Positions 33,050-43,956 of a stretch of DNA of 64,000 nt are shown in pieces. The notes under the pieces are model-generated. The model did no database searches, had not been told where the DNA came from, and saw only the letters and a list, made by a program, of their open reading frames with translations. The first letter of the stretch is position 1. Each line of letters opens with the position of its first letter. The translations under genes were made by a program, and so were the position numbers. The stretch is taken from the NCBI GenBank assembly GCA_026182355.1, contig JAPFBL010000316.1:124001-188000 (forward strand). The letters are read 5' to 3'. The stretch is from Hermatobates lingyangjiaoensis. Its lineage: Eukaryota > Arthropoda > Insecta > Hemiptera > Hermatobatidae.

Positions 33050-33430
33050 CATTTCACACAAACACGTGGAATAATAATAAATGTTCAAACCACAATAAAA
33101 AATGAGAAAAAAAAACGAAATACGAAGTATTTTTCCAGTTTATATTGTGGTTTGGACATTAATATAATTAAAAATCTTAGTCTTTTTTTCTCATTTCATA
33201 TTGTGTTTTCGACGTTGATTGTGTTTTCACGTTTCCAAACATCGCTTCGCAAGTGCGCTTGGTGACCCTATCTCAACTCTCCTGATGACGGTTTGACCAG
33301 ACATTAGAGACAGTAAATGTGTTTTTTCCTTTGTTCTGTGTGCCTGTGCTTTACTGTGGAACCTTTGTTGTCCTTTGGATTGTTGAATATTTTTCCTTTG
33401 GCAGATATATATATGTTTTATTAAAAATTA
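33050..33430 (+). mobile_element. PLE pseudo-LTR fragments, family E-like and family C
   Basis: 33060-33215 has inverted AACCACAATA/TATTGTGGTT blocks of a family E-like unit without a hammerhead core. 33241-33370 is a family C unit with a motif at 33276-33310 in which GAAA has become GACA. Confidence 0.5.
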
Positions 33431-33469
33431 TGCCAATTTTAATAATATATATATATATATAATATATAT

Positions 33470-34107
33470 ATTATTAAAGTAGACGGCAGCTTCCGCATTT
33501 ACGACTTTTTTGCTCGTATTTTCTAGTTTTCTTACTAGTTTTTTCTGGTAGGGAGTGATTTCGTGGAGGAGTTGTCCCAGAGACATCAAAGAAATAATTT
33601 TGTAGCTTAATCAATAATATTATATTTTTATACTTACAAGCTTTCGATTTTCTCGGAAATCATCTTCAGGTATATAGATCATTATCAAACAGATTAAATT
33701 CACACAATAACAATTTTTCCAAAGGTTAAACAGACATTAAAAGCAATAAAATTTAGAGGTTAATAGAACTAGATGAACTTTGTGAAAAAACAAAACAAGT
33801 CCACTGTGACAAGTGTAAGGTTACAACTTGTTATTCACATTGCCTGGGGGTCATGTCAATGTAGGCTTATTAAGTTTATAAGAACTATCGAAGTTCTTAC
33901 AACTTATATATATAATATTATTATATTATATTATATTGTAACCTACAATATATATAATATTATTGATTAAGCTACAAAATTATTTCTTTGATGTCTCTGG
34001 GACAACTCCTCCACGAAATCACTCCCTACCAGAAAAAACTAGTAAGAAAACTAGAAAAAACGTGCAAAAAAAGTCGTAAATGCGGAAGCTGCCGTCTACT
34101 TTAATAA
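33470..34107. mobile_element. foldback PLE with 5' coding arms and family I hammerhead
   Basis: Arms 33470-33625 and 33955-34107 are reverse complements. The plus strand of the right arm reads MSLGQLLHEITPYQKKLVRK, a PLE N-terminal segment, and leads to CLPIYT-like codons before TA-rich sequence at 34140. The left centre holds a hammerhead of its own family (33633-33673). Confidence 0.7.
33633..33673 (-). ncRNA. hammerhead-like motif, family I, core intact
   Basis: Minus strand CTGAAGA (33669-33663), an extra T, stem GATTTC/GAAAATC with one unpaired A, GAAA (33645-33642), GCTT, then GTA pairing with TAC before the core. Confidence 0.6.
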
Positions 34108-34227
34108 AATATGTTTACAAGAGAATCTGCTGCCAATATACACATAATATATATTATATATATAATATATATATATATATATAAATAAATTCAAAACGAA
34201 GGAAACACAGAAAGACACAGACATAAC

Positions 34228-34268
34228 TCACATCGATATTTCGACCATCGTCGTCATCAGGAGGTGCG
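34228..34268 (-). ncRNA. hammerhead-like motif, family B, core intact
   Basis: Minus strand CTGATGA (34260-34254), an extra C, stem GAC/GTC, GAAA (34242-34239), TATC, then GATGTGAG pairing with CACCTC with one mismatch. Confidence 0.65.
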
Positions 34269-34360
34269 AAGAGCGAAGAGTCCCGCAGGAAGACAGGGCG
34301 GTACTGAACTCGGAGACCGCAGCCAGTACCCCACCACTTACCACCAAGCTTCCGCTCTTC

Positions 34361-34399
34361 GCACCTCCTGATGACGACGATGGTCGAAATATCGACGTG
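34361..34399 (+). ncRNA. hammerhead-like motif, family B, core intact
   Basis: GCACCTC stem I strand, CTGATGA at 34368-34374, an extra C, GAC/GTC, GAAA at 34386-34389, TATC, then GACGTG pairing back with one mismatch. Confidence 0.7.
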
Positions 34400-34499
34400 A
34401 GTTATGTCTGTGTCTTTCTGTGTTTCCTTCGTTTTGAATTTATTTTATTTTATAAAAGTACGCTGGACCGTTTCTTTTAATTGTGGTATATATATATAT

Positions 34500-34755
34500 A
34501 TATCACTCAAAATTCTAAAAAAAAAACGATCCAAACTGGACGCAAATCAGCTCAAAAACGAAGAAAAACAACACACAGAGAAAGAGACACTTTTACAAAG
34601 TCAAATTTTCGGATCATCTGCCTTCAGGAGAAAATATAAAATAGGGTGCTTGGTCGCCCATTCTATTTTCTCCTGTAGACGGATCATCCGAAAATTTGAG
34701 TTTCTAAGTGGTCTCTTTCTCTGTGTGTTGCTTTTCTTCGTTTTTGAGTTGATAT
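34500..34755. mobile_element. family D foldback
   Basis: Head-to-head family D units. Motifs at 34598-34632 (minus; CTGAAGG core) and 34666-34702 (plus; CTGTAGA core, GGAT/ATCC stem). Each has one changed core base. Confidence 0.65.
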
Positions 34756-34759
34756 ATAA

Positions 34760-35895
34760 GCATATACCTTGTATTTAATGAACTTCCTGCTAAAATAAAA
34801 TTATAACACTATTGTACATACTTTTGAAAATCATATCTGCCATCCCTTGAAACCTTTCTAGATTTATCATTGTATGTAATGATTCCGGTCTCAGTGGAGA
34901 ATGATGTGAAGTGTTATGGCGTCCATTTAGTTCACTCCAGTGTTAAACCTTCATTATATGGTTAATGTGATTTGAAAAGGAAATCAGGTTTTTGTTATTT
35001 AATGGTAATTTATTATTAGTATTATTACTTCTAAAACAAGAAAAACCATTACAAAAAACTTTGTCATCATGCAGCAGTAGTTTCTAATATATTAATAAAT
35101 GAAAATATTACCTAGTTTTATTTATTTCTTACATCTTACTTCAATAAAGTAAAAGTTCGATTTAAAAATGTTTTTACTCTTAGCAAATATATCTTTCATT
35201 CCGTGATGGAGAAAAATATCTCTGTTTCTTTTTCCATCGCCCACTAGTTTTTAATAATATATAGGCTGTCTTTTCAAGATGTTCCCTTCAAACATTTATT
35301 TTGCTCCAGCTAGAGTTAATATCAGAAGGTTGTCACACTTATAGTAATTGAGCTAAAGTGTCTCTTAAATCACTGCTAGCTCAAATTTAGAAAAATATTA
35401 TTTATATATATATATATATAAATAATAAATACGGTATTCAGGTATATATTTTATATTTTCTTGATATATCCTTCATCGGGATATGATTCTTCTGATTTTA
35501 ATATATGAATAGTTAAAACTGCAGTTGGACTGAAATAAAATATGAATGAAGATGAAAGACAAAGTAAACAGGAGAACAAATATTGTCATCTGTCTTGAAA
35601 ATACCACAATTTTAATAATTTCATTAAATTTTGTGAATTAAATAGTATTAGAATGTTGCTATTAGGATGGGAATACCACAAATATTATCAGAAATATATG
35701 ATACTCAGATAATTTATAACATAATCTAAGCATTATATAGGTCACAATATTTATTATAAAAGTTTGACCTTCCAACGTTTCTAGATTGTGCATTTTGTTC
35801 ATTTCTATTAAATGGAGCTTAATATATAGTTTGTAGAACTCTATTCAAATATAACACCAATATTTTGGGAAAACTATATTCAAAACTGGAATATT
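34760..35895. other. no gene seen
   Basis: AT-rich. Includes a short (TA)n at 35404-35420. Confidence 0.5.
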
Positions 35896-35899
35896 ACTG

Positions 35900-36150
35900 T
35901 CATATCGGGGGATTTTAAAAACTACGTCTGCACACAAAACAAGTTTTATATGAAACTAACAACACGTTTCGAACACTCAGTGCTCTTCTTGAGGTTAATA
36001 ATTAAAATAAAATAAATATATATGTATGTAAGCTTTAAGAACATCAGAGTGAATTATTTGACATTGAATATTATATATGTTGAATTGAAGGGTTGAGAAG
36101 TTTTTAGAAAGGGGAACTAAGTTTTCGAAACGAGTCGTTAGTTTCTTAGA
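35900..36150. mobile_element. foldback element, family H variant, decayed
   Basis: Related to 23125-23405 (GGGGATTTTAAAAACTACG border). Hammerhead-like motif at 35959-35995 (minus; CTCAAGAAG core region) and a partial TTCGAAACGAG at about 36125 (plus). Confidence 0.55.
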
Positions 36151-36214
36151 AACTCTTGAAATCTTTCAATATGTGTAAATTCCACAGTATGAAGATTACA
36201 CAAGCAATAAATAT

Positions 36215-36395
36215 GAAAGTATCAATAATCAAACCACAATAAGAAATGGAAAAACAAGACTAAGATCTTTCAACTGTAACAAGCGGTCTTCGTCAGAGTC
36301 AAAAACCTTGTTACGGTTGAAAGATCTTAGTCTTGTTTTCCCATTTCTTATTGTGGTTTGATCATTTATTGTTATTTCACGTGTTTATGTGAAAT
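36215..36395. mobile_element. family E foldback, partly collapsed
   Basis: Minus-strand complete hammerhead at 36258-36300. The plus-strand partner begins inside stem II (about 36306). It is flanked by inverted AATAAGAAATGG/CCATTTCTTATT blocks. It sits just beyond the 3' end of CPR gene 2. Confidence 0.7.
36258..36300 (-). ncRNA. hammerhead-like motif, family E, core intact
   Basis: Minus strand GACT, CTGACGA (36296-36290), an extra A, GACCG stem strand pairing with CAGTT (one mismatch), GAAA (36271-36268), loopless AGA/TCT, a U, then AGTC. Confidence 0.65.
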
Positions 36396-36459
36396 CTTTT
36401 TATATATGAAAGTATATGGAGCTGTATAAAAAGTATAGATGTAGAGTTTTATAATTATT

Positions 36460-36465
36460 TTTATT
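36460..36465 (-). terminator. poly(A) signal of CPR gene 2
   Basis: AATAAA on the minus strand, only about 22 bases after the stop codon, implying a very short 3' UTR. Confidence 0.6.
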
Positions 36466-36486
36466 TATGAAAAATATAACAAATAA

Positions 36487-37020
36487 TTAGTAACGGGCAA
36501 TAAGTGGACGCCTGTAGGCAATTGGAGCGTGAGCAAGGACAGGTGCGTGAGCAACAGCTACGGGGGCGTGAGCAACGGCTACGGGGGCGTGAGCAACAGC
36601 TACGGGGGCGTGAGCAACAGTGGCGGCTTCCTTGTGGACAACGGCATTGAATCCGTTGACAGGGTCAGCGGTGTACTCGACGATTCTCCTAGATCCATCG
36701 GCTTCAACAAGAGAGTAGCTACCAGTAACAACGTCTCCATCACGGCTCTCACTCTGGGACTTGGAATCTCCGGTGGTGGGGTCCTGGACATCGTAGGAGT
36801 AGCTGTACTGAGGATGAGGGTCGTAGGGTTCAGGAGCGTGTGCGACGGCGGCGACTGGAGCGTGATGGGCAACAGCGACTGGAGCGTGGGCGTAGGTGGC
36901 GACGGGAGCGTGGGCGTAGGTGGCGATGGGTGCGTGAGCGTAGGTGGCGTAGGGCCTGTAGGGGGAGAGGATCTGGGGAGCGGCCTGAACGGCGACGAGG
37001 CCGACCACACAGAGAACAAG
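36487..37020 (-). CDS. cuticular protein gene 2, exon 2 (RR-2 type)
   Basis: The exon starts after an AG acceptor (37022-37021) with CTT GTT CTC and reads [16 protein letters not shown], the rest of a signal peptide. The mature protein has YATYAHAP and VAHAPV repeats, then the RR-2 chitin-binding domain (about 36617-36820: [53 protein letters not shown]), then more VAHAPVA repeats and the end IARY. With exon 1 it is 181 residues, a usual size for this family. It is highly similar to gene 3. It is much GC-richer than the flanks, and the AHAP repeats create long spurious frames on other frames and strands. Confidence 0.95.
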   Translation of the reverse strand, partial: LVLCVVGLVAVQAAPQILSPYRPYATYAHAPIATYAHAPVATYAHAPVAVAHHAPVAAVAHAPEPYDPHPQYSYSYDVQDPTTGDSKSQSESRDGDVVTGSYSLVEADGSRRIVEYTADPVNGFNAVVHKEAATVAHAPVAVAHAPVAVAHAPVAVAHAPVLAHAPIAYRRPLIARY

Positions 37021-37090
37021 CTGTCGACAACAGTACAGTTAAACAATTGTAGGGTAAAAATCTAATGAAATGGTCTCCACATATAAAAAT

Positions 37091-37144
37091 TTAATGATAT
37101 AAACAACGCGTTTCGAACACGTAGTGTTCTTCCTCAGGCATTAA
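37091..37144 (-). ncRNA. hammerhead-like motif, family H, core intact
   Basis: Minus strand CTGAGGA (37137-37131), an extra A, stem GAACAC/GTGTTC, GAAA (37114-37111) and CGCG stem III. ATTAA/TTAAT may extend stem I across a bulge. Confidence 0.7.
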
Positions 37145-37210
37145 CCAAGGATGAGTGCCTCTGAATAAGACTGGTGCCTCTGAGTCTTATTCAGAGGCAC
37201 TCATCCTTAG

Positions 37211-37264
37211 TTAATGCCTGAGGAAGAACACTACGTGTTCGAAACGCGTTGTTTATATCATTAC
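37211..37264 (+). ncRNA. hammerhead-like motif, family H, core intact
   Basis: TTAAT, CTGAGGA at 37218-37224, an extra A, GAACAC/GTGTTC, GAAA at 37241-37244, CGCG, TT, then GTTTATATCATTA. Confidence 0.7.
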
Positions 37265-37371
37265 ATTTTTATATGTGGAGACCATTTCATTAGATTTTTA
37301 CCCTACAATGAGTAAATACAACATAATAACTGATTGCACTACATTAGAATTAAAAACGGACAGTTAAACAA

Positions 37372-38990
37372 CTTTACAAGCAAAGTAGATGGAACCAATA
37401 GCCTCTCTGGCTTAGAATGAATAGACAAAAAAAAATAACAATTATGAATTTGACAGGATTTTTTTGAAATTCTGGAAAAAGCATTTTGTCACATTATTTA
37501 CTCTAAATATCAACGGATTTAAAATTTGTTAGAATTAAAAAATAGAAAAAAGGATCTCCATAATTTGTGGTTATAAATTATGACTTTAGAAAATTGATTT
37601 AGAAAATAATACTTTTTAGTAATTAAAACTGAACAGTCTGTAAGTTTATTTTTACTAAGCTAAAAAAATTAATTAGTACAAATTTTAGTACTTATTACTT
37701 AGTATAAATTTTACTTAGGGGCAAAAGAATTATATATTTCCGGACCACATAGTAACAAATGATACAATATTTTTACTAAGAACACCTACATCAGTGACAA
37801 GTGAACGTGAAACGTACAAAAATGAGAATACAATTTTTACACTTTTACATTTACTGATAATCTAAGAGCTTTTGTGATGCCACAAAATAATGTTTGAAAT
37901 AAAAGTTGTGGAAAAGAAAATGTTTATTTTGTCATCTTATGCTTATAAAATATTTTAATCGGAATATTTCGATAATAATTTTGCATAATTTTACTCCTCA
38001 TAACTTTTCTCTGGGCTTACATTCATAGATATCGAAGAGGTAATCAACAGTAGATATTTAGCTCAAGGGTATAGTACATATCGGATGAACAGCTAATGTT
38101 ATCTAAAATAGTGCCAAAAATGCAAATTTTTTACAAATTATAGAGCGTTTTGATGTTATTACACAATGCGAAGGATAAATAAAGCATACATTTCCCAGTA
38201 GTCTGTTTCACGTATTTACTGTTTCTAAAATCATATTAATAAATCGAAAACAATCAAAGTGACACGGCTTCTTTATTATTGAATCAATTATTTATTTATT
38301 TGTTGAATATAATTATTATATGATGTTTCAATACCTTCAATAATATAGGATATTCAAGAACAATATCTTTTTAGTTATACAGATATTTTGTTTATTATAA
38401 CTAAATAACACCATTTTTTTGTAAGAGCTATTTCCCACCTTTTTATTATAAGCTTTACGCTTTCTATGTTTTTACCTTAACGCAAAGTTCCAATCAGTTA
38501 CAATTTAATACCAATTTTAACTACTGGCAAGCCAAATTCTCAAAGTGATATTTTCTTCAAATTTTGACTTGGTCAAGTTAATGAGAATAACTATATTTGA
38601 AACTAATTTCTGTACTCGAAAATAGGGTTTTATAACCAAATTCGAGCATTTAACAGTTGAAAATAACAATAAGCACAATAATATCGAAAATAAATCTAAA
38701 CACTTTCTTTCGTAATTAATAAAATTGACACAATACAAAGAGACATTATTTTTGACTTTACTTGAAACTTTCACTCTATGGGTATCAGTGTTTAACACGA
38801 CAATACAACAATATTCTTGTATGAAAGTGTTAACTTATATGTTTATGTTCACAGGTATGAATTGCTGGGAGCTGTATACACTATTATGTACAATAAATGA
38901 AAGGTATTTATTCCTCTATTATATATTATATAAAAAATATTAAAAAAATATTTAACTTTGTTAACTTGAAATTATAAATTATATAACTCC
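37372..38990. other. intron of CPR gene 2; no repeat recognised
   Basis: AT-rich intron sequence (the intron spans 37021-39439). The 60- to 90-codon frames near 38517-38943 have no recognisable motif. Confidence 0.5.
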
Positions 38991-38994
38991 ATTC

Positions 38995-39165
38995 GGATAA
39001 AATATTTGAGTTATATGCTTTTATATCTAACCTTAAAATGTCCATTTTAAACTATGTACCCGATAAAGCAAATAAATGACCAAAAAAAACAACTTTAAAA
39101 CGGTTATATAAAGTAAAGTGGTGATTATTATGTTATATTGTTATTTTAAAAAAAATATTTCGCTA
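38995..39165. repeat. direct repeat, copy 1, inside CPR gene 2 intron
   Basis: Shares ACAACTTTAAAACGGTTATA, TAAAGTAAAGTGGT and TTTTAAACTATGT with 39850-40040 in the same orientation. The two copies bracket exon 1 and the promoter of CPR gene 2. Confidence 0.75.
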
Positions 39166-39439
39166 TTATGAAGTCAATATTTATTTTTGTTCAAAAAAAC
39201 GTGTAGCCGTTCTAGTACTTGAGTGAAGTGCGTGTTTAAAAATATTAAAATGAAATTTATTGTTGTAATATATATTACTGATATATTATGGGGTTTTGAA
39301 ATATTTTTCTTATTATATGACAATAGTTAGATGCTATATAAGGGGTAAGTGATTTTTTTTGGCTGAGGGGTGTTTTATGAGGGCTAGGGGATGAGAAGGG
39401 GTTGTTAGTAGGAATGTGAGCTAGACTGATATTCCTTAC

Positions 39440-39451
39440 CGAGGAGAACAT
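39440..39451 (-). CDS. cuticular protein gene 2, exon 1 (four codons)
   Basis: Minus strand ATG TTC TCC TCG followed by the donor GTAAGG (39439-39434), phase 0. It encodes MFSS, which joins exon 2 to give a normal signal peptide. The 2,419-bp intron and the layout mirror gene 1. The promoter lies upstream at about 39488-39522. Confidence 0.82.
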
Positions 39452-39484
39452 GTTGAAGTGAGAGATGCCCAGGAGTCAAGACCT

Positions 39485-39522
39485 GAATGATGCTCTCTTG
39501 CTAACTATCCCTACCTTATATA
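39485..39522 (-). promoter_or_regulatory. core promoter of CPR gene 2
   Basis: TATATAAGG on the minus strand at 39522-39514, then TCATTC (A at 39488), a perfect match to the arthropod initiator TCAKTY, 34 bp downstream. The start codon follows 37 bases later. Confidence 0.8.
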
Positions 39523-39849
39523 CCAAACCCCAGCCTTGGAGCGTCCTTAATTTCAAAATTATCTAAATGTCACCCAGTTTTCAATCCTCCAAGTAAACGC
39601 ATCCGTACATTTTTTCATTTGATTTTTTATCTTTCTTTCTTTTTCTTTTTTAATAAATCGCATAATTTCAGTAGACTTAAGAATGACATACAGTTTCTTA
39701 ATTATTGTAAATACAAAAATGAATAAATTCTTTCGTATTATCGGAGAAAAATTTTAAATAGTTATCAAGGAAATACTTAATATTACTAGAAGACTTTACC
39801 CAAATACAAAACTAAGTTTAAATTATAGAAAAATGTACTAAGAGCTTTA

Positions 39850-40040
39850 AAAATATTTGAATCATACCTTATTATATCAAACCTAAAAATGTTTATTTTA
39901 CAACCAACATTTTAAACTATGTTCCCGATAAAGCCAATAATTGACCAAAAAACAACTTTAAAACGGTTATATAAAGTAAAGTGGTATTTTTACATAATTA
40001 TTATGTAATATAGCTATTTAAAAAAAAAATATTTAGGGAA
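39850..40040. repeat. direct repeat, copy 2, upstream of CPR gene 2
   Basis: Second copy of the 38995-39165 sequence, lying upstream of the promoter. No target-site duplication or element ends were recognised. Confidence 0.75.
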
Positions 40041-41665
40041 TATGAAAATATTTATTTTTGTTCTTCAATTACATAAACAAACAATAAAATTAAATGTTGC
40101 CTGACTTATTGCTAATATTTGATGGGGTTGATTATTTAAAAAAATAAATTATTTATTTATACGCTGATTAAATAAGGAAATATTGACATTTCCCTATCAA
40201 ATTTCCAAAGTCTATCACACAAATTTTATTTCAGTGGAAGTGACAATTTTGATTAGTTTAGAAAAAAATAAAAATATTTTTACTGTTATTTAATGAAGAT
40301 TAAATCGTACTTGTTTAATTTGGATACAAGTTATTAGATGAAAAGGATGGCAAGAGTTATTTAAAATGTAGACTTTGTTATTTCATAGCTTCCATCGTAC
40401 TAACTGGAATACTTCTTCACATTTAAAATACGTTTACACGGTATAATAGTTACATTTGAGGACAGATATAACATTTAATATGTGACTCCATCAAACCAAT
40501 TTATTTAATCAAAGCCAATTGTTCAGAGAATGTTTCTATTATATTAAACTAATATTTGAATCAAGCAAATAAAAGCAATGTCATCAAAATAATATCAATA
40601 ATATAGAACTTCATCGGAGATCCAATACTACTTAACCCTGCAGTCATTGTAGCATTGAATTATTGTTAAGAATTGTTCATTTTTATGTCGTATTCGGAAA
40701 TACATATAATTTTTATCTGAAATATAAACCTTTATACAACATTTAATCATGTAATGCAATTTTATTTCAATAAAGAGAATATAATTTCATCTAAATATTA
40801 ATTGAAACTAAATTTAGAATATTGGAGAAGTATTTGTTCAAATGTACTGAAAAAAAGATGATATTTTAACTAATGGGTTCATATGTTGGAATGAAATATT
40901 TATATTAATTACTTTATAAATATATTAAAATTTCATATAGGTGTTGCAACAATTTCAACTGTTGAATATATTCAAATTTTAATGACAAGATATAAACGAT
41001 ACCTTCTTTTTCCGAAAAGAAGACACTGTCTTACTTTATTTTTAGGTCAAAATCAGTGCTAGGGCTTATTCTCGGGGGAGGGCTTCAAGTACATTAAGTA
41101 GATTTACATATTTTTGTTTAATATTTATTTTTATACAGAAATTTAAATTTATTTGATTACAGTCATGTCATCTTCTGAAACATCGTCATAAATTATGAAA
41201 ATTTTGAATTTTGTTCTGATTTTCCTCCAAATTTATTTCCTGTAGACTCATTGGCCTGAATCTCTCATGTCTTGCAATATAACCGAGGTTAAGTTAATAT
41301 TTCTTGTCTAAGTAGCCTCCTTGAAACGAACTTTAGAGGTAAACAAGGAATTTCTTGGAATATTTTGTTCCAAAGAATTCTCTGAAATATTACAACAGCT
41401 AGAGATAACTACTACATTCAACAGCAATATTTTAACGAATATATTTTTCACAATATCTTAACTAGGGCCTATTTTGAGAAGAAGGCTTATAGTCCAAAAC
41501 GTTCAGAAAATCACGCTAGGACTTATTTTCGTGGGATTGTCTTATTTTCGGAAAAAGACGGTATCATGTCATTGCCCCCACATAGCAGGAATCTTCTATC
41601 CAAAACACTTTGCTGAAGGACAGGCCTGCCAACTGTAGGGCTGGAAAAAAGGGAATCCCCATCAA
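40041..41665. other. no gene seen
   Basis: AT-rich DNA without a credible coding frame. A TTATTTTCGG/GGAAAAAGACG patch near 41525-41565 may be repeat-derived. Confidence 0.5.
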
Positions 41666-41667
41666 AA

Positions 41668-41670
<3 letters not shown>

Positions 41671-41702
<32 letters not shown>
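41671..41702. repeat. (TA)n microsatellite
   Basis: About 16 TA units, adjoining the PLE RT remnant that follows. Confidence 0.9.
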
Positions 41703-41703
<1 letters not shown>

Positions 41704-41739
41704 TGTACTCCAGAACTAAAAATCAATACCAGAAAGCTG

Positions 41740-42200
41740 TTTTTTTTTTTTATTAATTGGATAGGGAGAGTAGAAATTTAGGTATCTCTCTGTTCTGTGA
41801 GATTTTTCTACTTATCTACACTTATGGTTCAATCGGTGTTGTTATGGATCGTGAGCATGTCAAGGAATGATATTTTGTTGCTCTGTTCTGTTTCTATAGC
41901 ATAAACTGTATTTTGGGATGTACTTTCTTAAACTTATCTAGTGTCATCTGATGGCTTTCTTTAGATATAGCTAAGTAAATACCGTCTTTACATTTATGAA
42001 TGAAGGAAGTTTTAAAAGGTAGTCAACGAATGGCGTCATCTAGAATTCTATTCATGACTAGGTCTGCTATTCGTAGTATGTGTGCAACGGGGCTACCCAT
42101 GGCAACTCCATCTATCATTTCCTAAGTTTTATCTTTATGTTAAAAGTACCCCTTTTTCATGCATAAATCTAGCAGCTGTATAAATCAGATTTTCTTAACA
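41740..42200 (-). pseudogene. Penelope-like reverse transcriptase remnant
   Basis: The minus strand reads EMIDGVAMGSPVAHIL (RT motif B region), then MNRILDDAIR, PFKTSFIHKCKDGIYLAIS where the catalytic YVDD is replaced by CKDG, then HQMTLDKFKKVHPKIQF. DGVAMGSPxA and the following helix are typical of PLE RTs. Stops and missing catalytic residues show it is dead. It diverges from the 45003-46477 copy, so it is another PLE family. Confidence 0.75.
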
Positions 42201-43955
42201 GTGTGTCTTTACTCCGAGTCTCTCAGTTTCATTTATTATGTTATTTACTAATAGTAAAGGAACGTTGGCGTGAACACGTGTGGGATATTGTGTTGTTTTA
42301 TTGTTCGCTAAAAATGCAAGAAATCTCTTATGTTATATTTATTTTAATGACAAATGTGACAATGTTCTTTTTGCATAAATTTGGCGGTTTCATAAGTAGG
42401 AATATTGTTGAAATTGAACTTACTACCAGCCTTATAGCATTGTTTTTATATGGGTCATTCTTATTATATCATTTGTGTTAGTTTTTCATGTAATAATAGA
42501 TACATGCACTTTAAAACAGTAAGAAGCACGAATGAAAACTGAACACCAGAAGTCTCTTTCAATATGTCAATCCTTTTGACTGTCGTATCCTGAAAAGGAA
42601 GTCTTAAGGTCAGAAGGCAATAACCAAGTCATAAATATATCGTCGACCAAATGGACTGACGCACTACTAAGAAAGTCATAAATTAATATAAACATGTTAT
42701 ATTCGTTATAAAACAGTCCTGTATTACTAACATATGTTAATAATTACCTTCTAAATTGTTTGCAAAGAAATAAAAATTAATATTCCCTTTATAATTGCAC
42801 CAGAATAATATTTTTTATTTAACTAAACAGATTTAACTAGAAGAGAGTTGGCATTTTAATCTTAGAATATTTATGAACACTGCTACCATTTGTCAATTTG
42901 TTATGAGCTTGATGGAAATATGTAACCATCTTATAAAAATTTTCTTCCAGGATTATCTCTGACATAGTATATGCACATTCTTTCCATTCAATTTAATTTA
43001 GTTTCAAATCTTCCACCATATATTTCAAACTCAAAAAAAAAAAACATTCCATTAAATTTTGCTAAATGTTTCTGTAGAAAATGATTTTTTTTTTTTCTTT
43101 TAAGACAATTTTATATGACAATATTTGTGGAAGGTATTAAGATTTTATTAAAGCCGTGTGGAGAGAAAGCGCACGCCAGTGATTTGAGATAAAGGGAGGC
43201 ATGGTAAGGAAATTGAAATTTTTTCCGAGCCTTTGATTTTCAAATAAATGAAATAGTGCTCTGTTATTCATATAACATTTCAAAGTGAAGCCAGCTGGAA
43301 GGGGCGTTTTCTTTAGTGAAATATTTCCTCCATCCGGTCTATATTTTTACAAAAAAAAACTTTCTATTTTCTTATTGGAGAATTACTAACCAAAATTGTA
43401 ACATTCTTAACAGAATTTAGCAATGTATTATCGCTTTTGTTTGAGAAAACTTGCAATATACAAAAATCTAAGACCGATATTTGTATTATAAGGGGTTTTA
43501 CTGTAAAAAAAAAAAGGTGATATCAATAAAGGTGAGAATACTCGTAGTTGCTTTGAAACTCTGCAGGGCTGTTATGAGAACATCACTTATTGAATGAATC
43601 AACATCAAAGCAATGAATCAAATGAAATCAATCAAAGATAACGTCTCCCTTCTGTAGAAGGTATACACTTCCTATTCTTGTAAATAGTTTCTAGAAGAAT
43701 GTTAAACTATAAAGCGGCATACTCTAGGAAAGAAGAATAAGATTTTTCTTAATCTTTTAATAATATTGATCTTGTCAAGATTATTATTTCAGATAGATGC
43801 TTAAATCAAAACTAGACAGTCATATCAATATGATATGATATTTCAATAAGAGTTTTTGATTCAATATCAATATGTCTAGAGAGTGCCATATGTCTGAGTC
43901 ACCTTCTATACGATGAAGACTATTTCTGCAAACTTCTTTGATTGCTTTCAAATAA
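42201..43955. other. no gene seen
   Basis: AT-rich. The 92-codon frame at 42203 is hydrophobic and unlike any family I know; probably chance. Confidence 0.5.
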
Positions 43956-43956
43956 T

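Larger units (their letters stand above)
34185..34442. mobile_element. family B foldback
   Basis: Arms 34185-34278 and 34351-34442 are reverse complements around a GC-richer centre of about 70 bp. Both hammerheads are intact. (TA)n lies at the left end, and another (TA)n at 34487-34503. Confidence 0.8.
37047..37359. mobile_element. family H foldback inserted beside the CPR gene 2 acceptor
   Basis: ACAGTTAAACAA at 37035-37046 repeats at 37360-37371. Between them lie a foldback with GGTAAAAATC arms, two intact hammerheads, a GAGTGCCTCTGAATAAGAC hairpin centre and an asymmetric right tail ending in TGCACTACATTAG. Its left edge is 26 bp from the first base of exon 2, inside the intron. Confidence 0.9.

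Noticed and set aside
36529..37065. Long plus-strand frames across CPR gene 2 exon 2
   Set aside because: By-products of the GC-rich AHAP codon repeats; the minus-strand frame has signal peptide, RR-2 domain and splice sites.
42203..42481. 92-codon hydrophobic frame as a membrane protein gene
   Set aside because: No conserved motif, promoter or splice context; AT-rich DNA gives such frames by chance.
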